DNA from: an uncultured Sphingomonadaceae bacterium
GTDB lineage: Bacteria > Pseudomonadota > Alphaproteobacteria > Sphingomonadales > Sphingomonadaceae
Length of the DNA stretch: 64,000 nt
Assembly (NCBI GenBank): GCA_947501325.1
Contig: CANMVC010000002.1
Location: 248,001 to 312,000 of the forward strand
Direction: 5' to 3'
Program-made: the position numbers and the translations under genes
Notes under the pieces: model-generated
Told to the model about the DNA's origin: nothing
Databases searched by the model: none
The model's input: only the letters and a program-made list of their open reading frames with translations
Part shown: positions 26,677 to 37,030 of the stretch, one piece after another
Layout of the letters: each line of letters begins with the position of its first letter
Position numbering within the stretch: the first letter of the stretch is position 1

Positions 26677-28323
26677 CTATTCGTTTTCTGTTTCCCTAAG
26701 CCCAATCTCGCTAGTCGCAGCCGCAGGTAGGGTCAAGCCTATGCTATCATCAGAAATCGTTAAAGATCCGTTGGCAGATTTTGCCAAATTGCGCACCAGG
26801 CGAAGCGAGAAACCGAGACCCAAAAGCGGCGCGTCACTGCTGTCTCCATCAATTCCCTGCGAGGGGTCCAATAATTTCTCTTCAGAAATCCCCTTGATCC
26901 GGGAAGGACGGGAAAGGCTGAAATAGTTGACGGGCTGCCCCCCAATTTGGGTCCGCAGGTCGGCCCGCAATTCTTCGCCATTTTCGCAGGCAATAATGGC
27001 TGCTGACAACAGCCGCGCAAAAATGCGCTCAACCGATTCACTATCTAAGGCAAAAGATCGTACCGGCTCTGCCTTGTTGATGCGAAGGTCTACAGATTTG
27101 CTGTCCGTCAGGCTTTGCAAACGTTGCGCCAGACGCTCCAGCAGCCAGTCGGGTTCCGTCAAACCCGATAGACTCTCCATTTGGCCCGCATCAATTTTTG
27201 CGGCGATATCAATATCTTCGAAGCCAGCGAGCAGACGCCGCGCTTCATCTGTAATGGTGCGCGACAAGGAACGATATTCAAACGACGCCGGCCCAAATAG
27301 CTGCTGTTCGATAATCTCGCTAAAGCCGATAATCGCGTTAAGCGGAGTCCGCAATTCGTGGATAAGCTGCTGTAATTGCTCACGCCGTTCGACGTCAAGG
27401 TCGTTATGCCCGGCATCTTCTGCGGCATTCGGTCGCCGCATAACGCCCCGATAGCCCTTGAAGCGCCCCGTTTCTTCGCCAAAATACGGAATTGCCGACA
27501 TCCGCCAATCACCCGCAACAATCGGAGCGCCGCAAAGTCGCATGCGCGCGTTTTCAAGCGGCATCCGTTGACGAAAGGCGGCCGCGCCATAGGCGTCCGG
27601 TCCGGGACCGTCATCAAAAGTGGGTTCTGCTATCGTAACGCCGACAATAGCACCTTTCGGAGGGCCTTCGGCCCAAATGATCGTGCCGCTATCATCGGTT
27701 TCAAAATTAATCGCTTCGATAGCTTCAACGAAATAGCTGCGATGTTCCAAATCCTGAACAGGCGTATCGGTCGCCCGCTTCTTTTGATAATCCGCAATTT
27801 TGGCAACAAGCGCGCTGATCTGAGAAGCTTCTTCTGTTTCCGGCCCGCTAACCCTTTCGCCAATATCTTCGCTGCCATTATCATTGTCGTTGTCGAGGAC
27901 GAGTTCCGGCACGTCAATATTCAACAACTGTCTGCTCAACGGCCCTAGGTCGGGCCGCTTTTTGAGGGCTTCTTGTCCCCGCAGTGACAGCTGCGGGATA
28001 ACATCGGTCCACTCTTCGTCGCTTAAATCTGCGGCGATGATGGCTGCATCGCAAACAGCATCATTGTCCGCGCATAAATAAACCAATAGCGGAGCCGACC
28101 GCAAACGTCCGTCCAGCGCCTGCACCGCCGAGACACGATCTGCTTCTGCCACCCAATCATGCAAATCTCGCAATCGGGTCAAACCAGATTGCACATCATC
28201 GTTCACCAATTTCCCTGGTTTTTGCGCCATGAGGTCGGCCACTTGACGCCATTGCAGAGCGGCAGCAGAACCTTCCGGGAAAGCCCCTTTTAGTACGGTT
28301 TTGAGGCGATCATCGTAGCGCAA
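26677..28323 (-). CDS. Sensor histidine kinase-like protein with degenerate ATPase domain
   Basis: 548 residues from TTG 28323. The N-terminal half (to about 195) is helical and resembles helical-repeat sensor regions (DUF2336-like, tentative). A PAS-like domain covers about 205-300. HisKA is well conserved, with H322 in IHELRTPLNAIIGF. The HATPase domain is eroded: the N-box reads LLSAA with Ala441 in place of the Mg-binding Asn, the G1 DxGxG motif is absent, but G2 GLGFSL (502-507) remains. It may be phosphorylated by another kinase or act as a scaffold. No receiver is adjacent. Divergent from the Lrp gene. Confidence 0.85.
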   Translation of the reverse strand: MRYDDRLKTVLKGAFPEGSAAALQWRQVADLMAQKPGKLVNDDVQSGLTRLRDLHDWVAEADRVSAVQALDGRLRSAPLLVYLCADNDAVCDAAIIAADLSDEEWTDVIPQLSLRGQEALKKRPDLGPLSRQLLNIDVPELVLDNDNDNGSEDIGERVSGPETEEASQISALVAKIADYQKKRATDTPVQDLEHRSYFVEAIEAINFETDDSGTIIWAEGPPKGAIVGVTIAEPTFDDGPGPDAYGAAAFRQRMPLENARMRLCGAPIVAGDWRMSAIPYFGEETGRFKGYRGVMRRPNAAEDAGHNDLDVERREQLQQLIHELRTPLNAIIGFSEIIEQQLFGPASFEYRSLSRTITDEARRLLAGFEDIDIAAKIDAGQMESLSGLTEPDWLLERLAQRLQSLTDSKSVDLRINKAEPVRSFALDSESVERIFARLLSAAIIACENGEELRADLRTQIGGQPVNYFSLSRPSRIKGISEEKLLDPSQGIDGDSSDAPLLGLGFSLRLVRNLAKSANGSLTISDDSIGLTLPAAATSEIGLRETENE

Positions 28324-28500
28324 TTATTGTCCCGTTTTTTTCAATTTGTGAATAAGTTAACAAATTGATAACGGCAATATTTCGAAACCGTAACCCCTGA
28401 AAACGCCGCGTCACAATGTGGGACAATTGAGCAGCCATTGCGTGACGTGCTAATTATATTATACCAACCCAATGATTCGCGAACGGAAGTTGCAAATACC

Positions 28501-28974
28501 ATGGCCGACATAAATTTGGACGAAATTGACTTACAGATTCTCGAGCGACTTCAGAATGAAGGACGCATAACCAATGTAGAGCTGGCGCAAAGCGTTGGCT
28601 TAACCGCTCCTCCTTGCTTGCGCCGCATGCGCGCGCTGGAAGATAGCGGCATCATCACCGCCTATCACGCAGCCATTGATCCTGCAAAAATGGGGTTCAC
28701 CATAACCGTGTTTGCCATGGTGAGTTTAAAGAGCCAGGCTGAGTCTGATCTTCAATCTTTTGAGGAGCATGTCGAGAAACTCCCGGAAGTGCGTGAATGT
28801 TATATGCTCAACGGCGAGATTGATTTCATGCTCAAGGTTGTTGCGAAGGATCTGCAGGAGTTTCAGAAATTCCTGACCAGCAAACTCACCTCTGCGCCTA
28901 ATGTGGCCAGTGTAAAAACATCGCTGACCATCCGGTCTGCCAAAAACCTGCCGGGCGTTCCGATCAAGGAATAG
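28501..28974 (+). CDS. Lrp/AsnC-family transcriptional regulator
   Basis: 157 residues from ATG 28501; a longer GTG-like frame from 28438 gives an atypical leader. N-terminal winged helix (LDEIDLQILERLQNEGRI, VELAQSVGLTAPPCLRR) and C-terminal ligand-binding RAM domain (ECYMLNGEIDFMLKVVAKD). Likely responds to amino acids. It probably controls itself and perhaps the divergent kinase gene; the 177-base region between them is AT-rich. Followed by a strong bidirectional terminator. Confidence 0.95.
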   Translation: MADINLDEIDLQILERLQNEGRITNVELAQSVGLTAPPCLRRMRALEDSGIITAYHAAIDPAKMGFTITVFAMVSLKSQAESDLQSFEEHVEKLPEVRECYMLNGEIDFMLKVVAKDLQEFQKFLTSKLTSAPNVASVKTSLTIRSAKNLPGVPIKE

Positions 28975-28992
28975 CTGTTAAATCAACGCAGG

Positions 28993-29023
28993 CATAAAAA
29001 AGGGCGCCGGAAGCGCCCTTTTT
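28993..29023. terminator. Bidirectional intrinsic terminator
   Basis: Hairpin AGGGCGC-CGGAA-GCGCCCT (stems 29001-29007 and 29013-29019) preceded by A6 and followed by T5. Placed between the convergent Lrp gene and the TPR gene, so it can stop transcription from both sides. Confidence 0.92.
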
Positions 29024-29040
29024 CATTCGGATAGCTCTAT

Positions 29041-30339
29041 TTAGCCTTCGGTAGGCGCTGGCGCTGGCGTCGGTGCCGCAGTTCCAGCAGACTTTTGATT
29101 GATCCAAAGTGACCAGAAATCTGCGATGCTTTTGCGGCTGCCGGTCACGCTGGCAAAGGCCTGTTTCGCCCCTGCCCAGTCGCTTTTACCGACATTGGCA
29201 ATACCAAGACCCATTTGCGCACGGGCTGTGTCGACACCACCCTTTGTGATGGCGGCCTGATAAAGCGAAGCGGCTTTATCATAGTCGGCATAACCGAGCA
29301 GCGCATCAGCTGTGGCCAATGCAATCTTGCCATTGGCCGACCGATTGGCATCGCGTTCGGACGCGCCCAAGCTGGCTTTATCCGCAGCAACAGAGCCGCG
29401 CGCCGCAGCGAGCGTTTCTTTCACATAAGCGCTGGATGAAGGAACATCGCCCTTTGCAAGCCCTTCTTCCAACAGCGAAACCACTTCGCCGGGCAATCTA
29501 CGCGGATCGGCTGCGTCAGCATATTCGAAATAATCGCGCTCGCTTTCCATCGCATCGGCTTTACGCATAAGACGCATCAGTTCCAGATTTTCCTGATTGG
29601 ACAATTTTGGATTTGCGGAATCGCGATACACGGAAAGGGCGGCACGCCAATTCTCACCGGTGGGATAAGCTTCGACCAGTTTATACGTCCACTTACCGGC
29701 AGCGCCATTTACGTTATTCTTCATCGCCATGCCAGCGCCGCGACGATACCAGTCCTCCGGTGCTTTTCTGCCAGCAGTCTTTTCAGCTTCCAGTGCCCGG
29801 TCTAGTGCAGCCAAGCCTTCTTGAATTTTATTTTCTTTAAAATAGGCTTCAGCGATCAAGGCGCCTATATTATTCTGGCGGTAGCCGGCATCATAAGCCT
29901 GCTGCAGCTTTTGCTGCGCCTCGCCAAAACGGCCGCCGGTATAAGCAAAATTGCCGGCGAAAAAGAGAAACGAGGGCTGCTGTTCAGCCGAGGTCTTTCC
30001 GCTGGCCAGCGCGGCATTAATGCCTCTTTCTTGCAAACCTGTGTCTTTCAGTGTCGTTCCCAGCTGGATAGCAAGCTGTCCCGCAACAAACTGGTCATCG
30101 CCTGTCAATGGTTCTGCCAGAAGCGCTTCGACCAGTGGTTTCGCCGTCGCTGGCGTTTCGCTGGCCATTGCTTCCTGAATAGCAGCCACTTTAGGGCGCA
30201 CTTCTTTGCTTATCTCGATTTTGGGAGCTTTGTCTTTTTTCTTTTTGGCAGCATGCGCATCTTGCGGCACGGCTGCGATAGCTAATGTTCCAGCGGTGGC
30301 CAGAGCAACAGCCATAGAAAAATGAGATAGAAAACGCAT
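29041..30339 (-). CDS. Exported tetratricopeptide-repeat protein
   Basis: 432 residues from ATG 30339, which has GGAGG upstream; the longer frame from 30432 is rejected. A signal peptide (cut near AHA-A) precedes a Lys-rich segment and TPR-like helical repeats, for example LFFAGNFAYTGGRFGEAQQKL, AEAYFKENKIQEGLAAL and LLGYADYDKAASLYQAAI. The C-terminus is Ala/Pro/Thr rich. Periplasmic scaffold role likely, partners unknown. The region to yaaA (217 bases) should hold two divergent promoters. Confidence 0.85.
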   Translation of the reverse strand: MRFLSHFSMAVALATAGTLAIAAVPQDAHAAKKKKDKAPKIEISKEVRPKVAAIQEAMASETPATAKPLVEALLAEPLTGDDQFVAGQLAIQLGTTLKDTGLQERGINAALASGKTSAEQQPSFLFFAGNFAYTGGRFGEAQQKLQQAYDAGYRQNNIGALIAEAYFKENKIQEGLAALDRALEAEKTAGRKAPEDWYRRGAGMAMKNNVNGAAGKWTYKLVEAYPTGENWRAALSVYRDSANPKLSNQENLELMRLMRKADAMESERDYFEYADAADPRRLPGEVVSLLEEGLAKGDVPSSSAYVKETLAAARGSVAADKASLGASERDANRSANGKIALATADALLGYADYDKAASLYQAAITKGGVDTARAQMGLGIANVGKSDWAGAKQAFASVTGSRKSIADFWSLWINQKSAGTAAPTPAPAPTEG

Positions 30340-30556
30340 AAAATTCCTCCGAATAAAAACTTTGTTATTACCGAACCAACGAACGGGCCGCGAATATGGT
30401 TGCACCATAAACTGTCTTGGCTTTATTACCAAGTTTCACATGCTTTTATAGGGTTAATCCGCTGAATAGATGTTGAACGGTGCACCTTGAAACCGCAGTT
30501 GTGCGTCAGAAATATGTATAAGGGTGTAAATTCCCAGAATTAAGAGGTTCGTTAAA

Positions 30557-31315
30557 GTGATCGCCATTATCTCCCCCGCCAAGTCATTGGATTTTGACAG
30601 CGCCCTGCCACCATATGAATCCACCAAAAATCGGTTTCCCGAGGAAACCGCGCGTTTAGCTGGAGCCATATCAAATCTGTCCAAGAAAAAACTCCAGTCC
30701 ATCATGCCGGTTTCGGACAATCTCATCGACCTGAACCACAGCCGCTATGGCCAGTTTTTCGATCAGCCGGAACGGGCAGCGATTTTCGCTTATAATGGTG
30801 ACGTTTACACCGGTTTTGAGGCAAAAAGTCTGAGCGATGAGGGATTGAACTTTGCGCAAGATCATCTGCGTATCTTGTCGGGGTTATATGGTCTATTGCG
30901 GCCACTTGACCCGATCAGACCCCATCGTCTGGAAATGGGCACCAAATGGGCACCACGTTACAAGAAACTGACAGATTTCTGGAAAGACAAGATTGCTCAG
31001 GAACTTGCCACTGACTTGAATCTGACAGGCGAACGCGTGATCGTGAATCTGGCTAGCAACGAATATTGGGCGGCGGTCAAACCGCATACCGACAAACTGA
31101 ATGCGCGGATCATTGATGTTGATTTCCGCAAACATACGCCGGACGGGCCCAAATTTATCAGTTTCGAGGCCAAACGCGCGCGCGGCATGATGGCGCGTTA
31201 TATTTGCGAAAACCATCTCCAGAATTGCGAGTCATTAAAGGGTTTTGATAGCGATGGTTATCAATTCGATCCCGAAACAAGTACCGAGGATAGCCTGCGC
31301 TTCGTGCGCTCATGA
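30557..31315 (+). CDS. yaaA: Peroxide stress protein YaaA (DUF328)
   Basis: 252 residues from GTG 30557. YaaA lowers free intracellular iron and limits Fenton damage; in E. coli it is under OxyR. Family features: MIAIISPAKSLDF, FNGDVYTGF-like stretch (FAYNGDVYTGFEA), LRPLDPIRPHRLEMG, and the DNA-binding-like RGMMARY motif. No OxyR site was confidently seen in the upstream region. Its stop overlaps the SDR start (ATGA), so the two are co-translated. Confidence 0.94.
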   Translation: MIAIISPAKSLDFDSALPPYESTKNRFPEETARLAGAISNLSKKKLQSIMPVSDNLIDLNHSRYGQFFDQPERAAIFAYNGDVYTGFEAKSLSDEGLNFAQDHLRILSGLYGLLRPLDPIRPHRLEMGTKWAPRYKKLTDFWKDKIAQELATDLNLTGERVIVNLASNEYWAAVKPHTDKLNARIIDVDFRKHTPDGPKFISFEAKRARGMMARYICENHLQNCESLKGFDSDGYQFDPETSTEDSLRFVRS

Positions 31316-32016
31316 CACGCAGAACAGCGATCATTATTGGCGCTTCGGGTGGTATTGGTCGGGCAATGGCCGACATGCTCGAGCAGGAAGATAATTTTGA
31401 CCAGGTCGTGCGCCTTTCACGTCAAACAGACAGTCCAGTTCCGCTAGACCTGACATCTGAAGATTCTATCATATCAGCAGCCCTGTGGCTCAAAGAGCAG
31501 AATATCGAGCCCAGTCTGGTTTTCATTGCCACAGGATTGCTCCACAGCGCCGATAAAGGCCCGGAAAAGAGCATGCGGGAACTCGACACCGACTGGATGC
31601 TGGAAAACTATCAGATCAACGCTGTGGGGCCCGCGCTGGTGGCCAAACATTTTCTGCCTTTAATGTCCAAAGAGGGCATTATTAGATTCGCGGCCCTCTC
31701 TGCGCGCGTCGGCAGCGTCTCCGATAACAGGCTGGGCGGATGGTACGGATATCGTGCAGCAAAGGCAGCGCTCAACATGATTATCCGCAATCTGTCGATC
31801 GAGTGGGCGCGCAAAAACAAGCGCAGTATCATTGTGGCCCTGCATCCGGGCACCGTTGACACTGGTCTCAGCAAGCCATTTCAAGGCAATGTTCCGCCCG
31901 GCAAATTATTCGATCCGGAACGCGCGGCACTGCAGCTGCTGGATGTTCTCGAAGGCCTTAAACCCGTTGACAGCGGCAAGATATTTGCCTGGGACGGAGA
32001 AGAAATCAGGCCCTGA
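31312..32016 (+). CDS. Short-chain dehydrogenase (CsgA-like SDR)
   Basis: 234 residues. Rossmann motif GASGGIGRA, catalytic Ser in ALSARVGS and active-site YRAAK. The NAG variant NAVGP is present at about 102. It resembles the cell-communication SDR group, whose substrates are uncertain. The ATG overlaps the yaaA stop, implying shared regulation with an oxidative stress gene. Confidence 0.88.
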   Translation: MTRRTAIIIGASGGIGRAMADMLEQEDNFDQVVRLSRQTDSPVPLDLTSEDSIISAALWLKEQNIEPSLVFIATGLLHSADKGPEKSMRELDTDWMLENYQINAVGPALVAKHFLPLMSKEGIIRFAALSARVGSVSDNRLGGWYGYRAAKAALNMIIRNLSIEWARKNKRSIIVALHPGTVDTGLSKPFQGNVPPGKLFDPERAALQLLDVLEGLKPVDSGKIFAWDGEEIRP

Positions 32017-32134
32017 GCCAGAGCTTCGGATTTTAATGTAAATTCGGCCTGAAAAGCTGGCTTTTGGAAGCCGTCTGCCCTAGAAGAATCGCATTCAAAA
32101 AACCTGGCACAAAACCAAATAAAAAGGCCCGTTT

Positions 32135-34882
32135 GTGAACGAACAAACCACAGCACCAGAACCGTCTGATATTGAACCCATTGATATCGTCGATGAAATG
32201 AAATCAAGCTACATGGACTATGCCATGTCGGTCATCGTCAGCCGCGCATTGCCTGACGTCCGCGATGGCCTGAAGCCCGTCCATCGGCGGATTTTATTTG
32301 CTTCGCAAGAAGGCGGTTTTGTCGCCGGGCGACCCTACCGGAAATGCGCCAAGATTGTCGGCGATGTGATGGGCAACTATCACCCGCATGGTGACAGCGC
32401 GATTTACATGGCTTTGGCCCGCATGACACAGGACTGGTCCATGCGGGTGCCGTTGATTGATGGTCAGGGTAATTTCGGTTCCATGGACCCGGATATGCCG
32501 GCGTCCATGCGCTATACAGAGGCACGGCTGAACAAGGTTGCAAATAGCCTGCTCAACGATCTCGACAAAGACACAGTCAATTTTGTCGATAATTATGACG
32601 GCAGCCGCAAAGAACCTTCCGTTCTGCCAGCGCGCTTCCCTAACCTGCTCGTCAATGGCGCTGGCGGTATCGCTGTGGGCATGGCAACCAATATTCCGCC
32701 GCATAATCTGGGCGAAGTCATTACAGCCTGTCTTGCCTATATGGATAATTCGGCAATTACCGTGGATGAACTGATTGAAATTATTCCCGGTCCGGATTTC
32801 CCCACGGCTCCACTGATTTTGGGCCAATCAGGCGCGAAATCAGCCTATACAGAAGGGCGCGGCTCGATCATGATGCGCGCGCGCCACGAGATTGAAGAAG
32901 GGCGCGGCGATAAACGCTCGATTGTCCTGACCTCCATTCCTTTTCAGGTCGGCAAGTCCGGTCTCGTAGAGAAGATCGCAGAAGCGGCCAAAGACAAGCG
33001 GATTGAAGGCGTTTCAGACATTCGTGACGAATCAAGTCGTGCCGGAGTGCGCGTCGTAATCGAATTGAAACGCGATGCCACTGCAGATGTGGTGCTCAAC
33101 CAGCTTTGGCGCTTCACTCCCGCCCAATCCAGTTTTCCGGCCAATATGCTGGCCATTATGGGCGGGCGGCCAGAAGTCCTCAATTTGCGCGATATTATCG
33201 AAGCATTTGTCAAGTTTCGCGAAGAAGTTATTACGCGCCGGACCAAATTTGAACTGAACAAAGCCCGCGAGCGCGCGCATATCTTGCTTGGTCTCGTCGT
33301 AGCAGTGACCAATATGGACGAAGTCGTACGGATCATTCGCGGATCATCGACACCCGCAGAGGCGCGTGAATCTCTGCTTGCTCGCGAATGGCCGATTGCC
33401 GAGATTGCTGGTTACATCAAACTGGTCGAAGCGATTGAAACGGATATTGAAGGCGACGTTTACAAGCTTTCTGCCATCCAGGTGAAAGCCATATTGGATC
33501 TGCGTCTGCAGAAATTGACCGCGCTTGGCCGGGAAGAAATTGGCGATGAGTTAAAAGAACTTGCAGTTGCTATTGAAGAATATCTCTCAATACTGGCGGA
33601 TCGTGTCAAACTTTATGCGGTAATGCGCGAAGAGCTGGAAACGGTGCGTGACGAATTTGCGACTCCGCGGGTCAGTGAAATTACCGCCGCCTGGGACGGC
33701 CTGGAAGATGAAGACCTGATGGAGCGCTCTGAAATGGTCGTTACCGTCACCCATGGCGGCTATATCAAGCGGACGCCGCTCGACACATTCCGCGCGCAAC
33801 GTCGCGGCGGCAAAGGCCGGGCTGGTATGGCGACCAAAGACGAGGACGCGATTACCGAATTATTCGTCACATCGACCCACACGCCGGTTCTGTTCTTTTC
33901 TACCCATGGCAAAGTCTATCGCCTGAAAGTATGGAAACTGCCGGAGGGTGGGCCGCAGACCAAAGGACGGCCGATGGTGAACCTGCTGCCTCTGGCCGAA
34001 GGGGAAGCCATTTCAACCGTGCTGCCCTTGCCAGAAGACGAAGCGGAATGGGCCAAACTCCATGTGATGTTCGCGACCGCCAAGGGCGGTGTGCGGCGGA
34101 ACAGCATGGACAGCTTTACCAATGTGCCATCCAATGGCAAATTCGCGATGAAATTTGACGAGGATAGCGACGATCGCCTGATCGGTGTGGAATTGCTGAC
34201 TGATAATGACGATGTGTTGCTGGCGACGCGAAACGGCAAGGCGATCCGCTTTGCTGGCGATGCCGTGCGCTCGTTCCAGAGCCGGACATCCACCGGTGTG
34301 CGCGGGATTGCGCTGAAGGGCGATGACGAGGTGATCTCGCTTTCGGTACTTCGCGGATTTGATGCGTCTACGGAGGAACGGGATCAATATCTCAAGGCTG
34401 CGCCTTGGAAAGACAATGAAAATACGTCAGAATTGGCTCCAGAGCGGCTGGCCGAATTTGCCGAAACCGAAGATTTCATTCTCACGGTTTGCGCCAACGG
34501 CTATGGCAAACGCTCTAGCGCCTATGAATATCGGCAATCCGGTCGCGGCGGCCAAGGCATACTCAATATCGACAATATCGATCGCAACGGCACCGTTGTC
34601 GCCAGTTTTGAAGCCAAAAATGAAGAGCAAATCATGCTCGTCACGGATCAAGCGAAACTGATCCGCATGAAGGTGGCGGATATGCGTGTTATTGGGCGTA
34701 ACAGTTCCGGCGTGAAGCTATTTGATGTTTCACCGGGCGAAACGGTCGTCGGCGCGGCGAAGATCGACGAAGAACACGAACCGGAGAACGAAGCGGAAGA
34801 GCTGGTTGCCGAGGAATTGGCCGGGGATGTTCCTGCAGAAAATACCGCTGAACCTGAAACCGGGGATAAACCCGAAGCATGA
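32135..34882 (+). CDS. gyrA: DNA gyrase subunit A
   Basis: 915 residues from GTG 32135. Cleavage/ligation subunit with catalytic Y127 in MRYTEARL. The quinolone region is [11 protein letters not shown]: Ser88 (E. coli S83) is kept, but Met92 sits where E. coli has D87. The C-terminal beta-propeller carries the GyrA box QRRGGKG, separating it from ParC, and ends with an acidic tail ([16 protein letters not shown]). Its TGA overlaps the next ATG, so the GNAT gene is co-translated. Confidence 0.98.
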   Translation: MNEQTTAPEPSDIEPIDIVDEMKSSYMDYAMSVIVSRALPDVRDGLKPVHRRILFASQEGGFVAGRPYRKCAKIVGDVMGNYHPHGDSAIYMALARMTQDWSMRVPLIDGQGNFGSMDPDMPASMRYTEARLNKVANSLLNDLDKDTVNFVDNYDGSRKEPSVLPARFPNLLVNGAGGIAVGMATNIPPHNLGEVITACLAYMDNSAITVDELIEIIPGPDFPTAPLILGQSGAKSAYTEGRGSIMMRARHEIEEGRGDKRSIVLTSIPFQVGKSGLVEKIAEAAKDKRIEGVSDIRDESSRAGVRVVIELKRDATADVVLNQLWRFTPAQSSFPANMLAIMGGRPEVLNLRDIIEAFVKFREEVITRRTKFELNKARERAHILLGLVVAVTNMDEVVRIIRGSSTPAEARESLLAREWPIAEIAGYIKLVEAIETDIEGDVYKLSAIQVKAILDLRLQKLTALGREEIGDELKELAVAIEEYLSILADRVKLYAVMREELETVRDEFATPRVSEITAAWDGLEDEDLMERSEMVVTVTHGGYIKRTPLDTFRAQRRGGKGRAGMATKDEDAITELFVTSTHTPVLFFSTHGKVYRLKVWKLPEGGPQTKGRPMVNLLPLAEGEAISTVLPLPEDEAEWAKLHVMFATAKGGVRRNSMDSFTNVPSNGKFAMKFDEDSDDRLIGVELLTDNDDVLLATRNGKAIRFAGDAVRSFQSRTSTGVRGIALKGDDEVISLSVLRGFDASTEERDQYLKAAPWKDNENTSELAPERLAEFAETEDFILTVCANGYGKRSSAYEYRQSGRGGQGILNIDNIDRNGTVVASFEAKNEEQIMLVTDQAKLIRMKVADMRVIGRNSSGVKLFDVSPGETVVGAAKIDEEHEPENEAEELVAEELAGDVPAENTAEPETGDKPEA

Positions 34883-35415
34883 CCGCAAGCGCGCCCGTCT
34901 TTTTGGTTAAAGACGGCGCGCTGAGCTGGCCTGAAGTCGCGCCTATGCGCGAACGAATTTATCCACCCGAAAAACTGATCAACACACCGATGCACGGCAT
35001 TGAATGGGCCCATGCGCAAAGGCGTGTATTACTTTATCTCGACGACATTTTACGCGCGGTGGCCGGAATCCATGAGCGCGAAGTGCTGTGCGACGGCCAA
35101 AAACTGAGGGTCGCGGGAATTGGCGGCGTCATGACCGAACCGGAATTTCAAGGCCAAGGCCATGGCAAACAGGTCATGCTTCACGTGATGGAACTTTTGC
35201 GGACAGAAGCACAATGCGCATTTAGCCTGTTGTTCTGCGAAGATCATAATGTTGGTTTTTACGGCAAATTGGGATGGACCCTATTTGAAGGCGATATGGT
35301 TGTGGAACAGCATGGCACGACTGGCCCGTTTTCCTTTCGGAATGTCATGGTGCTTCCATTGGCCGGGCCGATTCCCGTAGTGAGAAAGCTGGACTTATGC
35401 GGCCTTCCATGGTGA
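34879..35415 (+). CDS. GNAT-family acetyltransferase
   Basis: 178 residues with the acetyl-CoA-binding motif A segment VMTEPEFQGQGHGKQVM and a following helix. Overlaps gyrA by 4 bases (ATGA). Substrate unknown; the residue-poor C-terminal segment is rich in hydrophobic strand residues. Co-location with gyrA is not a functional clue by itself. Confidence 0.8.
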   Translation: MTASAPVFLVKDGALSWPEVAPMRERIYPPEKLINTPMHGIEWAHAQRRVLLYLDDILRAVAGIHEREVLCDGQKLRVAGIGGVMTEPEFQGQGHGKQVMLHVMELLRTEAQCAFSLLFCEDHNVGFYGKLGWTLFEGDMVVEQHGTTGPFSFRNVMVLPLAGPIPVVRKLDLCGLPW

Positions 35416-35453
35416 GATAGTCGTTCAAAATTAGAATCTGGGAATAATATCAT

Positions 35454-36296
35454 ATGTCGATCAATATCATGCCTTCAGGTCAGGCTTGCGGCGCAGCCGT
35501 GACCGGTGTTGATCTTTCGAACCCTCTGACCGATGAACAGGTGGCTGCCATTCGATCCGCATGGCTCGAACACCATGTCCTGGCCTTTCCGAAGCAGAAT
35601 ATTTCCGATGATGATCTGGAACGGTTCACGCTCTATTTCGGCGGATTTGGTCACGATCCCTTTTTCGATCCCATTGAAGGCCGCGAGCATATCGCGGCAA
35701 TCCGGCGCGATGCCGATGAAACATCACCTTTATTTGCTGAAAACTGGCACAGTGATTGGAGTTTTCAGGAACATCCACCCGCGGGCACTTGCCTCAGAAG
35801 CATTACGATACCGCCAACCGGCGGCGATACGCTCTTTTCGAACCAGCATGCTGCGCTTGACGTCATGCCTTCAGATCTTCGCGCAAAACTGGAAGGCAAG
35901 ATAGCCATACACAGCGCTCAGCTGGCCTACGCCCCCGATGGCGCATATGGTGAAAGCGACGAAAACCGCAGCATGGCAATCCGTCCGGATGAATCGGCGC
36001 GCGAGACACAAACGCATCCCATGATCCGGGCGCATCCGGAAACTGGCCAGCTCGGGCTATTCAGCTGCATGGGCTATATTATCGGATTTGAGGGCATGAC
36101 ACAGGCAGAGGCGTTGCCCCTGCTGCAAGAATTATATGCCTGGCAAAGCCGTGACGAATTTATTTATCGCCACAAGTGGGAGCCCCACATGCTGGTCATG
36201 TGGGATAACCGGTCAGTGCTGCACTGTGCCACCGGCGGATATGAAGGGCATGATCGCCTGCTGCATCGCACCACAATCGCCGCCTATGCGCTTTAG
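35454..36296 (+). CDS. TauD/TfdA-family dioxygenase
   Basis: 280-residue Fe(II)/2-oxoglutarate-dependent oxygenase. The facial triad is visible: HSD in NWHSDW, the distal His in the HKWEPHMLVMWDNRSVLHC segment, and a late Arg (RLLHRTTI) for 2-oxoglutarate. The related activities are taurine, 2,4-D or TMAB hydroxylation; the substrate here cannot be told. A GGGAAT site precedes the ATG. It ends by sharing the tetranucleotide TTAG with the opposite-strand YhhN gene. Confidence 0.9.
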   Translation: MSINIMPSGQACGAAVTGVDLSNPLTDEQVAAIRSAWLEHHVLAFPKQNISDDDLERFTLYFGGFGHDPFFDPIEGREHIAAIRRDADETSPLFAENWHSDWSFQEHPPAGTCLRSITIPPTGGDTLFSNQHAALDVMPSDLRAKLEGKIAIHSAQLAYAPDGAYGESDENRSMAIRPDESARETQTHPMIRAHPETGQLGLFSCMGYIIGFEGMTQAEALPLLQELYAWQSRDEFIYRHKWEPHMLVMWDNRSVLHCATGGYEGHDRLLHRTTIAAYAL

Positions 36297-36958
36297 GGAT
36301 TGGGTACGTGCATCTCTTTGCGCAAAGTCCTTACAACACCGGTTACTATCAGGAATTGGCCAATATAGTAGAGCGGCCAGATCGTCCAAGATGGAATGGC
36401 CGTATCCTGCAGAAAACCCATTTCCGCAAAGATAAACAGATCAGAAACGACGAATAGCAGCGCACCGATACCGACCCGGTAACGCGGGAAGCTGCTGGTC
36501 CATGCCATCGCCGCCATGACTGCGAGGAAAAAACTGTAAGCCGCCAAGCCGAGGGCTTCGGTTCGATCGAAGGGCAATGACCAGGCGATAAATATCGTTA
36601 TTGGCACGAGCAGCACCGCGAATAATTTCTGACTGAATGCCGTCTCATCCCGCCTGTGGCGCGCATAGAGCCAGATTGCTATGCAATGCCCCACAACAAA
36701 GGCCCCTGCCCCCGCCATGAGGTCAATTTCTATCAGCATATCGCCCAGAGCGCCGAAAGCCATAACGGCGGCAATCAATTTTCCTTCAAAATTATGCGAT
36801 CGGCGAAGCGCGTAGACCGCGAGAAAACCAACCGCAGCACCTTTCCAGAACATCAGATACATACCGGGAAAGTCACTGTCTTTCACGAAGAAATAGCTGA
36901 TGCCGAATAACAGGCTCAGCAACAAATAGGGTCTGGACTCAATAATCGCGCGTTTCAT
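36293..36958 (-). CDS. Lysoplasmalogenase-family membrane protein (YhhN/TMEM86)
   Basis: 221 residues, polytopic with about seven or eight hydrophobic helices. Family features: an early pair of helices, FGALGDMLIEID near the middle and PRYRVGIGALLFVVSDLFI. Members hydrolyse the vinyl ether of lysoplasmalogen in animals; the bacterial role is lipid turnover of unknown detail. Divergent from trmFO with a 72-base gap. Confidence 0.88.
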   Translation of the reverse strand: MKRAIIESRPYLLLSLLFGISYFFVKDSDFPGMYLMFWKGAAVGFLAVYALRRSHNFEGKLIAAVMAFGALGDMLIEIDLMAGAGAFVVGHCIAIWLYARHRRDETAFSQKLFAVLLVPITIFIAWSLPFDRTEALGLAAYSFFLAVMAAMAWTSSFPRYRVGIGALLFVVSDLFIFAEMGFLQDTAIPSWTIWPLYYIGQFLIVTGVVRTLRKEMHVPNP

Positions 36959-37030
36959 TTCACCCGCCTATCATGCTCTTACCCTCTCTGCCAGATTGAC
37001 TTTTGTTCGATCCGGCAACACTAAGACGCC

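Noticed and set aside
28438-28500. Upstream extension of the Lrp gene from 28438
   Set aside because: The ATG at 28501 gives the standard family N-terminus; the extension is not conserved-looking.
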